From Sorangium cellulosum So0157-2 (GTDB lineage Bacteria > Myxococcota_A > Polyangia > Polyangiales > Polyangiaceae), in the NCBI RefSeq assembly GCF_000418325.1, contig NC_021658.1:8694001-8758000 (forward strand): DNA of 64,000 bases. The letters are read 5' to 3'. A program made the translations under genes and the position numbers. Each line of letters begins with the position of its first letter. Position 1 is the stretch's first letter. The notes beneath the pieces are model-generated. The model saw only the letters and a list, made by a program, of their open reading frames with translations. It ran no database searches and was not told where the DNA came from. Below are positions 8,508 to 17,124 of this stretch, piece after piece.

Positions 8508-8885
8508 ATGAACTCCTACGATCTGGTTACGTGCACGAGCTGCTACGGCGAAGGCGAGATCAACACCGACGCCGGCCCCTTTCTGTGCAAGGACTGTCAC
8601 GGGAACGGCCGCATCTATCCGACCGGCGAGCAGATCGAGGAGCGCATCCGCGAGATCGAGGTCGACCTGGAGCGCCACCCGCTGGAGGCGCGGCCGGAGA
8701 CACGGTGGCTCGTGTTCGAGCTGCGGCGCACGCGCAAGCTGCTCTGGCAGATCCGGTCGCTCTGCGAGGAGACGGAGGGCGACGCGGAGAGCGCGCTCCT
8801 CGTCAAGATCCGCGACTTGGCCGACGCGGTCGTCGCCCCGAGGAGCCCCGCGCTGCCGCGCGAGATGCTCCCCGAGGACGGCTGA
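8508..8885 (+). CDS. Small DnaJ-type zinc-finger protein
   Basis: 125 residues. The N-terminus has two CxxCxGxG-like motifs, 'CTSCYGEGE' (about 9-17) and 'CKDCHGNGR' (about 27-35). This is one half of the zinc-binding Cys-rich domain of DnaJ/Hsp40 and fits binding of a single Zn2+. The rest is predicted helical and charged ('EQIEERIREIEVDLERHP'). It lacks a J domain, so it is not a DnaJ. Possible roles are chaperone-like or a small regulatory zinc protein; neither is shown. It is preceded by repeat DNA and followed by the DUF4166 gene 79 bp downstream on the same strand. Confidence 0.75.
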   Translation: MNSYDLVTCTSCYGEGEINTDAGPFLCKDCHGNGRIYPTGEQIEERIREIEVDLERHPLEARPETRWLVFELRRTRKLLWQIRSLCEETEGDAESALLVKIRDLADAVVAPRSPALPREMLPEDG

Positions 8886-8964
8886 CGAGAGGTCCCGCCG
8901 GACGGGCGATCGTTCGCGCGAGGCGCCCTCGCGCTCCTGCTCGATCGCGACGCGCGGTGCCCCG

Positions 8965-9573
8965 ATGCCTGCCCTCTACCCTGCCCTCCTCGGCTCCGCG
9001 TGGGCCGCGCTCGCGCCGCCGGTCCAGGCGCTCCACGCCGGCGGCGCGCGCGCCCGCGGCCGCTTCCGCGTGCGCCGCGGCCGCGGGCTCGCGGCGCGCC
9101 TGCTCGCCGCCCTGCTGCGCATGCCCGCGGCGGCGGAGGACGTCGTCGTGACGCTCGCGGTCGAGCCCTCGGGCGACGGCGAGCGGTGGATCCGCACCTT
9201 CGGCGGCCGCCTGCTCTGCTCGTCGCAGTGGCGCTCGGGGGATCTGCTGGTGGAGGCGCTCGGCCCGATCCAGTGCTGGTTCCGGCTCCGGGCCGAGGGC
9301 GGCGCGCTCGTGTTCGAGCAGGCGCGGTCGACCTTCGGGCTCCGCGGCTTCGGGCTGCCGCTGCCCCGCTGGCTCGCCCCGCGGGTCGAGGGGCGGGCCG
9401 AGCCCTCGCGCGACGAGGTCCGCGTCGACGTCCGGATCTCCGCGCCGATCGCCGGGCTGCTCGTCGCGTACGAGGGCCGCGTGGCGGGCGAAGAGCGAGG
9501 CGCGGCGCCCTCCGCGCGCGCCGTCGCGCCGCCGCCGGGGCTGGGCGCGCCGCCGCCGGAGGGCGCCGCGTGA
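8965..9573 (+). CDS. DUF4166 domain protein
   Basis: 202 residues. After about 40 residues the sequence follows the DUF4166 pattern: 'LHAGGARARGRFRVRRGRG', 'RLLAALLRMPAA', 'GERWIRTFGGR', 'LGPIQCWFRL', 'GFGLPLPRWLAP' and a beta-rich end 'DVRISAPIAGLLVAYEGRV'. Members are often fused or adjacent to NAD-binding dehydrogenase-like proteins; their biochemical role is unknown. The C-terminal 25 residues are Pro/Ala-rich. The stop overlaps the GTG start of the next membrane-protein gene (GTGA), so the two are translationally coupled and probably act together at or near the membrane. Confidence 0.75.
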   Translation: MPALYPALLGSAWAALAPPVQALHAGGARARGRFRVRRGRGLAARLLAALLRMPAAAEDVVVTLAVEPSGDGERWIRTFGGRLLCSSQWRSGDLLVEALGPIQCWFRLRAEGGALVFEQARSTFGLRGFGLPLPRWLAPRVEGRAEPSRDEVRVDVRISAPIAGLLVAYEGRVAGEERGAAPSARAVAPPPGLGAPPPEGAA

Positions 9574-10106
9574 TCACGGCGCTCGTGCTCCTCGCCGTGC
9601 AGGGCGCGCTCGGCGCGTTCGACACGCTCTACTACCACGAGTGGCGCGCCCGCCTGCCCGGCGGCGTGCCCGGCACCGCGCCCGAGCTCGTGCTGCACGG
9701 CGCCCGCGATCTCGTGTACGCGGTGCTCTTCGCCTCGCTGCCCTTCGTGCGCTGGGAGGGGCTCGCCGCGTGGGCGCTCGCGGCGCTCCTCCTCGCGGAG
9801 ATCGCGATCACGCTCCGCGACTTCATCGTCGAGGACGAGGTCCGGAGGCCGCTCGGCGGCGTCTACCCGGGCGAGCGGGCGATGCACGCCGTGATGGGCA
9901 TCGTCTACGGCGCCGCCCTCGCGCACCTGCTCCCCGAGCTCCGGCGCTGGTCGCTCGCGCCCACCGGCTTTTCCCGCTGGGACGCGCCGCTCGCCCTCCG
10001 CGTGATCCTGCCGCTCATGGCCGCCGGCGTGCTGCTCTCGGGGCTGCGCGATCTCGGCGCCGCCTACGGGCCTCGCTGGCTCCGCTTCCCCTGGGGGCGC
10101 GCGTGA
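9570..10106 (+). CDS. Multi-pass integral membrane protein
   Basis: 178 residues from the GTG at 9570, which overlaps the DUF4166 stop. Four to five hydrophobic helices are apparent, around residues 1-16, 45-60, 65-82, 105-120 and 145-160. Conserved-looking polar residues lie between them, such as 'FDTLYYHEWRARLP' and 'RDFIVEDEVRRPLGGVYPGE'. The pattern resembles uncharacterised membrane proteins that accompany DUF4166. It has no signal peptide beyond the first helix and no known catalytic motif. Function unknown; coupling to the upstream gene suggests a shared role. Confidence 0.7.
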   Translation: MITALVLLAVQGALGAFDTLYYHEWRARLPGGVPGTAPELVLHGARDLVYAVLFASLPFVRWEGLAAWALAALLLAEIAITLRDFIVEDEVRRPLGGVYPGERAMHAVMGIVYGAALAHLLPELRRWSLAPTGFSRWDAPLALRVILPLMAAGVLLSGLRDLGAAYGPRWLRFPWGRA

Positions 10107-10472
10107 TCCGGCGCCCGAGATCGACGAACCATCTCGCGGCATGCTGCATCGTCGTGGCTCCGCCGGTGGCCGGCTGTCAGCACGCGTGCGCTTCCGAGCG
10201 CCCGCCTGCGCGCCACGACAGACGCTGCGTTCGCCGATCTTCTGATCGTGCTGTTACGGAGCACCTGCCGCTGACGCGCCGGTTCGTCGGCGGGTCGCGA
10301 TGCAGGACGGGAAAACTCGTCTAGACCTACATCGTCATGCCTTGCAGCACGGGACTTGCGACGGATTCTGCCCGCCCCATTCCAATTTTCTCTTGACATC
10401 CGGCCGCGTGCCTGTCAGCCGACTCTGCAAGCGCATTCGCACCGAGATCGGAGCGTCTGAGAGGATCGCACC
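10107..10472. other. Upstream region of the DUF262-hipA island
   Basis: No gene is seen. Base composition falls here relative to the left flank. A TTGACA hexamer lies at 10393-10398, but no good -10 follows at 16-18 bp, so promoter assignment is weak. No tRNA, integrase or direct repeat marks an island border. Confidence 0.4.
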
Positions 10473-12089
10473 ATGGTTCGTCACGCGTCGCCCCCGTCAC
10501 TCGACACCAGCCTCGCGGCACAAAACTGGAAGGTCGAAAAACTCATCGAGAGCGTCGCTCAGGGACGCCTGACTACCCCGTTCTTTCAACGGCCTCTCAA
10601 GTGGGACGACGAGGACCGGGTGGCCCTCTTCGACAGCATTCTACGCGGCTATCCTATCGGCACGTTGCTGCTCCGCCGACGGCGCGCGGACGGCGAGCCT
10701 GCTCGCCTCGGCTCGCTCGAGCTCCCGGGACCGGAAGAGGGAGACGTTCTGGAGATCGTCGACGGCCAGCAGCGGGTCCACACGCTCGCCGCCGCGGCGC
10801 TGCTGCACGACGATACCGACCTGCGACCCGTGTATTACGATCTTCACCAGAAGAAATTCATGGTCGTCCCACGGGGCCGAAAAGAGCTTCCGTCTCACTG
10901 GCTGTTGGTCGCGACCGCGATCGACTCCGCCAAGCTCGTGGATTGGTTGGTCGACGCCAATCTCCCCAAGAAGGAGCGAGCCTTAGCGATCGCGGTAGGA
11001 AAGCGGCTGCGCGAGTATGACGTGCCCAGCTACATATTGGAAGCGGATGACGATGCAGTTGCTCGGGAGGTTTTTCGCCGCACGAATCGGCAGGGTCACA
11101 GTCTGCTTGAAAGTGAAGTATTCGACGCGCTTTTTGCTGACCGAGGAGCGCAAAGCCCGCTGAGCCTCGCCGGCATCGTGCGTGCGATCGCCAAGAGCGG
11201 ATTCGGTGAGCTCGAGGCCGAGACCGTTCGGCGCGCCCTCTTGGTGATCTTGGGGAAAGATCCGCTCCGGGCCACCGCCAGCGATGTGGACAAGAGCGCC
11301 GTCAAGAAGGCGCTGCCGCGCGTCCGGGTCGCGCTCCAGCGCGCGGTCGCCATGATGACGGAAGCAGGCTTCCCCCATGCGCGTCTCGTCCCCTACTCGC
11401 TGACATTTGTCATGCTAGCCGCGTTCTTCGAGCGATTCCCGGAGCTCGAGGACCGCACACGCATCCTCCTCCGTCGCTGGATCTGGCGCGGTGCGCTGAA
11501 TGCCCTCCATAGAGGCGATGTCGCGCCGATCCGCGCCGCGCTGCGAACCATTCGCAATGAGCCGGAGAGCCGTGCCGCGGCGGAGCTAGCCAGGCAGGTA
11601 GCTCACCAGCGCGCGATTGTCACCGGAGAAGGAGTCCGAGAGGCGGCGCGCCTGAACTACGCCGCCACCCGTATTCTCTGCGCTGCGATGTTCCGGCTCA
11701 ACCCAGTCGACGTTCGCGACGAGACACCTGTACACGTGGCAGACGCATTCCGTGGCGAGAACGACCCTTTCGTACTGCTGTTCCCGCGCTCGCGCAGCCC
11801 CCTCGCCAGCAGCCTCGCCAATCGGCTGCTTCACCCGACCATCGAGCATACCGAGCTTATGGCGTACCTGGCCGAGGCCCCCCGCAGTGTTTGGAAGAGC
11901 CATGCTCTCAATGAGTCGATCCTGGACGCCATCTCGCGCGGCCAAGACGAGGAGGCCCTCGAGCGGCGTGCGCAGCTGCTCTCAAAGAAAATCGACAAAC
12001 TGCTCGACGCGCAGGCCGAGTGGGGTCAGTCTGATCGCCCGTCCATCGACGCCCTCATCGCCACGGCGGATAGCGGAGCATCCGAATGA
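10473..12089 (+). CDS. DUF262 domain protein (GmrSD-N/ParB-like fold), partner of HipA-like kinase
   Basis: 538 residues. The DUF262 hallmarks are present: 'FFQRPLKWDDEDRVALFDSI' followed by LRGYPIG (about 37-63), 'EIVDGQQRVHTL' (94-105, the DGQQR motif) and 'VFRRTNRQGHSLLESEVF' (200-217). In GmrSD-type restriction enzymes this domain binds or hydrolyses NTP and is paired with a DUF1524 HNH nuclease. Here the C-terminal half is helical. I see only a possible degenerate remnant ('LLFPRS') where an H-x-x-P nuclease motif would be, so nuclease activity is doubtful. The start is supported by AGAGGA before the ATG. The stop overlaps the hipA start (ATGA). TTA codons and lower GC than the neighbours suggest acquisition. 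Confidence 0.85.
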   Translation: MVRHASPPSLDTSLAAQNWKVEKLIESVAQGRLTTPFFQRPLKWDDEDRVALFDSILRGYPIGTLLLRRRRADGEPARLGSLELPGPEEGDVLEIVDGQQRVHTLAAAALLHDDTDLRPVYYDLHQKKFMVVPRGRKELPSHWLLVATAIDSAKLVDWLVDANLPKKERALAIAVGKRLREYDVPSYILEADDDAVAREVFRRTNRQGHSLLESEVFDALFADRGAQSPLSLAGIVRAIAKSGFGELEAETVRRALLVILGKDPLRATASDVDKSAVKKALPRVRVALQRAVAMMTEAGFPHARLVPYSLTFVMLAAFFERFPELEDRTRILLRRWIWRGALNALHRGDVAPIRAALRTIRNEPESRAAAELARQVAHQRAIVTGEGVREAARLNYAATRILCAAMFRLNPVDVRDETPVHVADAFRGENDPFVLLFPRSRSPLASSLANRLLHPTIEHTELMAYLAEAPRSVWKSHALNESILDAISRGQDEEALERRAQLLSKKIDKLLDAQAEWGQSDRPSIDALIATADSGASE

Positions 12090-13339
12090 CTGACGTCCTT
12101 CGGGTTTGCCTCGGCGCAATCGAGGTCGGCTCGATCGAGCTTGCGTCGACAGGAGAACGCACGTTTCGCTTCACGCCGTCATACTTAGAGCTCCCGGTTC
12201 GACCGGTTCTTGGACAGTGGTTCGAGGACCGTGATCGAAGCGGATCGTTCACGGGTCGCGAAGCGCTTCCGGCGTTCTTCGCCAACATGCTCCCGCAAGG
12301 GCAACTGCGTGCATTCCTCGCAAGGCGCCTCGGAATCCGCGAGCGGCAGGATTTCCACCTTCTAGCTGAGCTCGGTCGCGACCTGCCCGGCGCAGTGCGC
12401 GTAGAGGCGCTGGGCGCGAGCCGCGTGAGCGGGCGGGCCGAACGCGAACGCTCTCGCCGGAAAGAGCGGCCTCAGACCCAAGACGAGCACTACTTCTCGC
12501 TCGCGGGTTTTCAGCTAAAATTTCCGATGAATGAGGTCGATGGCCGCCTGACGATTCCGTCGAAGACAGCAACGGGTCGTTACATCGTAAAGCTGCCCGA
12601 TGTACACTACGAAAGCGTGCCGGAGTGTGAGTGGTCGATGTTAGCCTGGGCGCGCAGCGCCGGAATCGAAGTACCAGACGCGCGGCTCGAGCCGCTCTCA
12701 AACGTCCGATTGGCTTACGACGAACTCCCTGCGTTGCGCGGAGCTCACGCGCTCGCGATCACACGTTTCGATCGCCAGGGGGAGCGCCGCATCCATCAAG
12801 AGGATTTCGCGCAAATATTTGCGGTCGAGCCCGAAGACAAGTACGCCGAGCGTAGCTCCGCGCGCCGCGCTTCGGCGCACCGCTTCGAGAGCGTTGCCGC
12901 CGTTCTCCATGCGATCGATCGCGCAAGCTCACGGGAGTTCGTGCGCCGCCTCGTGTTCATGATCCTGAGCGGAAACGAGGACGCGCACCTCAAGAACTGG
13001 TCGCTGCTCTACGACGAGCAAGGAATCGGCGCACGCCTATCACCCGCGTATGATCTGGTCTGTACCATCGCATACCAGGGCAATCCGTCGCCTCGGCTCG
13101 CCCTCCGGATCGGAGGCGGGCACGAGGCTTGCGCGGTGCGAATCGAGACATTCAAAACCATCGCCATCGCTCTTGGCGAGAGCCCCGAAGCAGTTCATGC
13201 TTGGGTTCGCGAGGACGTCGCTCGGATACTCGACTGCTTCGCGGCGAATCACAAAGATTGGCCGTTGCCGTCGTTTGCCCGTGACGCCTTGCTCAAGCAC
13301 CACGGGAGGGTCGCTCTCCGTCAACACGCTGGAAGCTAA
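12086..13339 (+). CDS. HipA-family serine/threonine kinase toxin-like protein
   Basis: 417 residues, close to the roughly 440 of E. coli HipA. The N-terminal HipA_N part includes 'LPAFFANMLPQGQLRAFL' (61-78). The kinase core follows: 'SLAGFQLKF' (138-146, the S/G-x-Q-x-K-F substrate/ATP loop), Lys169 in 'YIVKLPD', 'ALAITRFDR' (222-230), 'HQEDFAQ' (237-243), the catalytic 'GNEDAHLKN' (D299, N304) and the metal-binding Asp323 in 'SPAYDL'. All key kinase residues look intact. HipA phosphorylates targets such as glutamyl-tRNA synthetase and is normally neutralised by a HipB helix-turn-helix protein. No HipB is encoded next to it; the upstream overlapping gene is a DUF262 protein instead. TTA codons near 12187 and 12640 support foreign origin. 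Confidence 0.88.
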   Translation: MTDVLRVCLGAIEVGSIELASTGERTFRFTPSYLELPVRPVLGQWFEDRDRSGSFTGREALPAFFANMLPQGQLRAFLARRLGIRERQDFHLLAELGRDLPGAVRVEALGASRVSGRAERERSRRKERPQTQDEHYFSLAGFQLKFPMNEVDGRLTIPSKTATGRYIVKLPDVHYESVPECEWSMLAWARSAGIEVPDARLEPLSNVRLAYDELPALRGAHALAITRFDRQGERRIHQEDFAQIFAVEPEDKYAERSSARRASAHRFESVAAVLHAIDRASSREFVRRLVFMILSGNEDAHLKNWSLLYDEQGIGARLSPAYDLVCTIAYQGNPSPRLALRIGGGHEACAVRIETFKTIAIALGESPEAVHAWVREDVARILDCFAANHKDWPLPSFARDALLKHHGRVALRQHAGS

Positions 13340-13378
13340 GGATGGCACACGCGTGTCGGCGCGCCGCGCGCCGCCCCG

Positions 13379-14266
13379 TCAGCCCTTCACCGCGCCCGCC
13401 GTGAGCCCCGCGAGGATCCGGCGCTGGAAGACCAGCGTCAGCACGACCAGCGGCACGGTCACGACGATCGACGCCGCCATGGTCTGGCCCCAGGGGATCT
13501 CGTAGAGCCCGCTGGTCGTCGTCGAGAACGCCTGGATGGCGTAGGTCACCGTGCGCTTGTCCGGCGTCTGGGTGAACGAGAGCGCGAACAGGAACTCGTT
13601 CCAGGCGGCGATGAAGGCGAGGATGCCGGTCGTCGCCATCCCGGGGACCGACAGCGGCAGCATGATCCTGGTGAACACCTGCCACGGCGTCGCGCCGTCG
13701 ACGTAGGCCGCCTCCTCGATCTCGCGCGGGATCGCCTTCAGGAAGCCGGTGAGCACCCAGACCGTGAAGGGGAGCGTGAAGATGAGGTACGTCAGGACCA
13801 GCGCCGGCAGCTGGTTGTAGAGCTTGAAGAAATTGATCATCTCGAACAGGGCGCCGAGGACGGCGATCTGCGGGAAGATGGTCATCGCCAGGACGACGTA
13901 GAGCACGGCGCTGCGCCCGCGGAACCGGAACCTCCCGAGCGCGTAGGCGGCCAGCGAGCCGACGGCGAGCGAGAGGGCCGTGACCGAGACGGCGACGATC
14001 ACGCTGTTCAAGAGCGCCGTCTGGAACTCGCCGTTGTCCAGCACGAGGCGGTAGTTCTCGAGCGTCGGACGCCCGGGCCAGTAGCGGACGGGGGTCGTGA
14101 AGAGCTCGTCGTCGGGCTTGATGGAGGAGACGAACGCCCAGACGAACGGGAAGACGGTGAACACGACGACCGCGGCGACGAGCAGGTAGAACAGGGCCCG
14201 CAAGGTGCGCTGCGCCGGCGAGCGCTGCACCCCCGAGCCCGGCAAAGGACCTGAAGGACCGTTCAT
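13379..14266 (-). CDS. Carbohydrate ABC transporter permease (MalG family)
   Basis: 295 residues with six predicted membrane helices. The binding-protein-dependent permease EAA loop is seen as 'EEAAYVDGATPWQVFTRIML' (about 188-207), which docks to the ATPase subunit. The N-terminus is cytoplasmic, the first helix is 'LFYLLVAAVVVFTVFPFVWA', and 'VSSIKPDDELF' is typical of MalG/ThuG-type proteins. It starts two bases after the stop of the MalF-type permease gene, with GAGGAGG at the end of that gene serving as ribosome-binding site. It forms the inner-membrane channel with that protein. No MalK-type ATPase is in the window, so the importer must use one encoded elsewhere, a common arrangement. 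Confidence 0.9.
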   Translation of the reverse strand: MNGPSGPLPGSGVQRSPAQRTLRALFYLLVAAVVVFTVFPFVWAFVSSIKPDDELFTTPVRYWPGRPTLENYRLVLDNGEFQTALLNSVIVAVSVTALSLAVGSLAAYALGRFRFRGRSAVLYVVLAMTIFPQIAVLGALFEMINFFKLYNQLPALVLTYLIFTLPFTVWVLTGFLKAIPREIEEAAYVDGATPWQVFTRIMLPLSVPGMATTGILAFIAAWNEFLFALSFTQTPDKRTVTYAIQAFSTTTSGLYEIPWGQTMAASIVVTVPLVVLTLVFQRRILAGLTAGAVKG

Positions 14267-14267
14267 C

Positions 14268-15200
14268 TCACGCCTCCTCGGTGCGGAACACCGCGAGATA
14301 GATCAGGATGAACACGGCGATGATGAGGAAGAGGGCGACCGAGATCGCCGAGCCGTAGCCGATGTTCGAGACGCTGACCAGCGTCTGCTGGGCGTACGTC
14401 GCCATGGTCTGCATGTCCGGCCGGTTGCCGAACATGACGAAGAAGACGTCGAACACCCGGAGCGCGTCGAGCGTGCGGAAGATGAGCGCGACCAGCATCG
14501 AGGGCTTGAGGAGCGGCAGGGTGATCCGGGTGAACTGCTGGAGCGGCGTCGCGCCGTCGACCCGCGCGGCCTCGTAGAGATCGCTCGGGATGAGCTGCAG
14601 CCCGGCGAGCAGGAGGAGCGCCATGAACGGCGTCGTCTTCCAGATATCGATGATGGCGACCGCCCAGAAGGACACGTCGGGATCGGCGACGAAGGCGACG
14701 TTGCGCGGCAGGACGCCGAGCCGGTTGACGAGGAGATCGTTGAAGACGCCGTAGACGTCGTTGTACATCCACTTCCACATCTGGGCGGAGATGACGGTCG
14801 GTATGGCCCAGGGGATGAGCATGGCCGCGCGCACCGCCGAGCGCCCCTTGAACTGGGAGTTGACGAGGAGCGCGATGCCGAGCCCGAGGGCGAGCTCGCT
14901 CAGCACGGTGACGACCGTGAAGAGGACCGTGAGCAGGACCGCGTCGTGGAAGTAGCTGTCCTGCACGAGGTCGACGTAGTTCTGCGCCCCGACGAGCGTC
15001 GCCGGCTCCCCCGTGCCGAGGCGCGCGTTCGTGAAGCTCAGGTAGAACGTCTGGGCCAGGGGATAGAGGGCGACGAAGGCGACGACCACGAGCGTCGGCA
15101 GCAGGAACAACCAGGCGCGCCGCTGGCGCCGCCTCTCGAACGACGCGCTGTCCGCGCGGGGCGCCGCGCTCGTGGCCTCTCTGTTCTCCGGCGTGCTCAT
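14268..15200 (-). CDS. Carbohydrate ABC transporter permease (MalF family)
   Basis: 310 residues. After a 30-residue charged N-terminus come six helices, beginning with 'AWLFLLPTLVVVAFVALYPL', the usual first helix of UgpA/MalF-type permeases. The EAA loop 'YEAARVDGATPLQQFTRITL' (about 214-233) contacts the ATPase. It lacks the large periplasmic insertion of E. coli MalF and so belongs to the shorter trehalose/glycerol-phosphate/oligosaccharide class. It lies downstream of the binding-protein gene, separated by 122 bp holding a hairpin, and is tightly coupled to the second permease. Confidence 0.9.
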   Translation of the reverse strand: MSTPENREATSAAPRADSASFERRRQRRAWLFLLPTLVVVAFVALYPLAQTFYLSFTNARLGTGEPATLVGAQNYVDLVQDSYFHDAVLLTVLFTVVTVLSELALGLGIALLVNSQFKGRSAVRAAMLIPWAIPTVISAQMWKWMYNDVYGVFNDLLVNRLGVLPRNVAFVADPDVSFWAVAIIDIWKTTPFMALLLLAGLQLIPSDLYEAARVDGATPLQQFTRITLPLLKPSMLVALIFRTLDALRVFDVFFVMFGNRPDMQTMATYAQQTLVSVSNIGYGSAISVALFLIIAVFILIYLAVFRTEEA

Positions 15201-15250
15201 GGGACGATCCGTTCTCGCGAGGTGGTGTGGCCGGGAGATCTCGGGCTCCG

Positions 15251-15293
15251 ACGCCGCGCGCCGCGCCGCGCCGCGGCGTGCGGCGTGCGGCGT
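15251..15293 (-). terminator. Intercistronic hairpin between binding protein and permease genes
   Basis: Complementary G/C-rich arms about 20 nt long (15251-15270 and 15271-15293) can form a long hairpin with a few G-U or bulged positions. The location just after the binding-protein gene fits the partial terminators or mRNA-stabilising stems that let solute-binding proteins be made in excess over permeases (inference). Confidence 0.45.
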
Positions 15294-15322
15294 TGAAGCC
15301 CGGGCGACGCGACGGCGCCGGG

Positions 15323-16726
15323 TCAGCGGAGCGCGCGCGTGAGGCGCTGCTCCACCTGCCCGAGCACCGCCTTCGGCTCCTTGCCCTGGAGGACCTGGCT
15401 CACCCCCTGGAAGAACGCGATCGACGCCTCGTTGTACCGGGCGCCGGTGCTGTTCGAGGGGCGCGGCACGAGCGCGATGTCCTTCGCGTTCGCCAGGAAG
15501 GGCAGCGACTTCACCACGTCCGGGTCCTGCTGCACCGACGGGATGGTCGGGATGAACGAGCCCGCGGTCGCGCGGAACTTCTGCGCCTCGGGGCTCGTCA
15601 TGTAGCGGACGAACTCGATGGCCGCGTCCTTGTTCGGCGAGAACTTCGAGACGGCGAGCTGCCACCCGCCGACCGTGCCCGAGCTCTTCTGGCCGGGCTC
15701 GTGCGGCAGCGGGCCCGCCCCGAACTTGCCCTTGATCGGCGACTTGTCGGCGTTGCCGGCCGCGTAGGCGTAAGGCCAGTTGCGCATGAAGGCGGCGTTG
15801 CCGCCCTGGAACGTGTTGCGGGCGTCCTCCTCCTCGTAGCTCGTCACGCCGGCGGAGGAGATCGAGCCCACCCAGCCCTTGGCCCGCGCGAGCGCCTTCT
15901 GGGCGCCCGGGTTGTTCACGGTGATCTTGCCGTCCTCGATGATCGCGCCGCCGCCGTGCGAGGCGATCCACTCCAGCGCGTTGCAGGTCAGCCCCTCGTA
16001 GGCCTTGCCCTGCCAGACGAAGCCGAGGAAGTTCGGATTGCTCGCCCGCTCGCCGTCCTGGATCTTCTTCGCCATCTGCTCGAGCTCGTCCCACGTCTCC
16101 GGCGGCTTCTCGTAGCCGTACTTCCCCAGCAGATCGGTGCGGTAGTAGAGCAGCCCGAAGTCGGTGAACCACGGCATCGCCACGAGCTTGCCGCCCACCG
16201 TGTTGTTCCGCACGATGCTCTCGATGTGCTGCTTGGCGGCCTCGCCGAGCTTCTCGTTCAGGTCGACGAGGTTCTGCGCGAAGGCGCCGGGCCAGATGAC
16301 GTCGAGCATCATGACGTCGACGTCCCCGGACTGCGCCTGGAAGAGGCGCTGGTAGACAGCGTACGTCTCCGTCGCGTCCTTGGGCCTCGGGATGATGGTC
16401 ACCTCGATGCCGGTGTCCTGCTGGAACTGCTTGACCATCACCTTGTCGAGCTCGGCGCCCACCCCCAGCGGCTCGCTGTAATACTTGAGCTTGCTGCCGG
16501 CGTGCTTCTTCGCCTCGGCGGCGTTCGGCACCGTGGGGGGCTGCGCCTTGATCGCCGTGTCGCCCGGCGCCTCGACGACCGCGGCCGCGGTCGTGGCGGC
16601 GGCGGGAGGGCGGCTCTCGCCGGCAGGCGGGCTCTTGTCGCCGCGACAGGCGCACAGCCCGACGACGAAGAGGAGGAGCGCTGTGGCTCGCCACGCGCGG
16701 GGGTCATGTTGCCGAGTGGGGTCCAT
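15323..16726 (-). CDS. Sugar ABC transporter substrate-binding lipoprotein
   Basis: 467 residues. The signal peptide 'ATALLLFVVGLCAC' ends in a lipobox Cys, so the protein is anchored in the periplasm-facing membrane. A Pro/Ala linker precedes the extracellular solute-binding (family 1) fold: 'FQQDTGIEVTIIPRP', 'GDVDVMMLDVIWPGAFAQNL', 'MPWFTDFGLLYYRTDLLGKY', 'PPETWDELEQMAKKIQ', 'AFMRNWPYAYAAGN', 'GPLPHE' and 'GGWQLAVSKFSPNKDAA'. This pattern is closest to trehalose/maltose-type binding proteins (ThuE/LpqY class), so an alpha-glucoside such as trehalose is a reasonable guess, not a demonstrated substrate. AAGGAT precedes the ATG. It is the first gene of the importer operon. Confidence 0.9.
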   Translation of the reverse strand: MDPTRQHDPRAWRATALLLFVVGLCACRGDKSPPAGESRPPAAATTAAAVVEAPGDTAIKAQPPTVPNAAEAKKHAGSKLKYYSEPLGVGAELDKVMVKQFQQDTGIEVTIIPRPKDATETYAVYQRLFQAQSGDVDVMMLDVIWPGAFAQNLVDLNEKLGEAAKQHIESIVRNNTVGGKLVAMPWFTDFGLLYYRTDLLGKYGYEKPPETWDELEQMAKKIQDGERASNPNFLGFVWQGKAYEGLTCNALEWIASHGGGAIIEDGKITVNNPGAQKALARAKGWVGSISSAGVTSYEEEDARNTFQGGNAAFMRNWPYAYAAGNADKSPIKGKFGAGPLPHEPGQKSSGTVGGWQLAVSKFSPNKDAAIEFVRYMTSPEAQKFRATAGSFIPTIPSVQQDPDVVKSLPFLANAKDIALVPRPSNSTGARYNEASIAFFQGVSQVLQGKEPKAVLGQVEQRLTRALR

Positions 16727-17029
16727 CGCAGGATCCTTTCTGAGCTCAGTCCTGAAGAATTTCGACATGCCCGGGGCCTCGGAGCTATCGAGACACGCCG
16801 CTCCCGGGCGCCGCGAAGGTGAAGCCCGCGGAAGCATCGAACAATTGCGCGCTCCGGGGCAAGGGATCTCGCCGCGTCGCTCCGGCGGCGCCGAGGGCGA
16901 GCGCCCTCGGATCACAGAGCGGACGGAGCACCGCTCTCCGCGCTGACGGCGGTTGGCGCGGCCGCGACAAGGCGTTTGGCGAGCGCGACAGTAGGAAATG
17001 CGGCGCGGGGCGAGCGGCGAAGAGCTTCG

Positions 17030-17124
17030 CGAGGGCGAGGGCGAGGGCGAGGGCGAGGGCGAGGGCGAGGGCGAGGGCGCGGGCGAGGGCGAGGGCGCGG
17101 GCGAGGGCGCGGGCGAGGGCGCGG
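17030..17124. repeat. 6/12 bp simple-sequence tract (gagggc/gcgggc)
   Basis: About 15 units of 6 bp, first mostly gcgagg-gcgagg, then alternating gagggc and gcgggc. The tract leads directly into copy 1 of the 377 bp duplication. Confidence 0.9.

Noticed and set aside
6126..8678. Single 850-residue minus-strand protein covering the sigma factor and its upstream gene
   Set aside because: Only the last 230 or so residues match a known family. The upstream part is an out-of-frame reading of the exported-protein gene, which has its own signal peptide and stop at 6869.
10393..10398. TTGACA as the -35 of the DUF262-hipA promoter
   Set aside because: No acceptable -10 hexamer at 16-18 bp, so a lone hexamer is not enough.
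13379..16726. Maltose operon assignment for the ABC importer
   Set aside because: The binding protein and permeases fit several alpha-glucoside systems. There is no ATPase, hydrolase or regulator nearby to fix the substrate.
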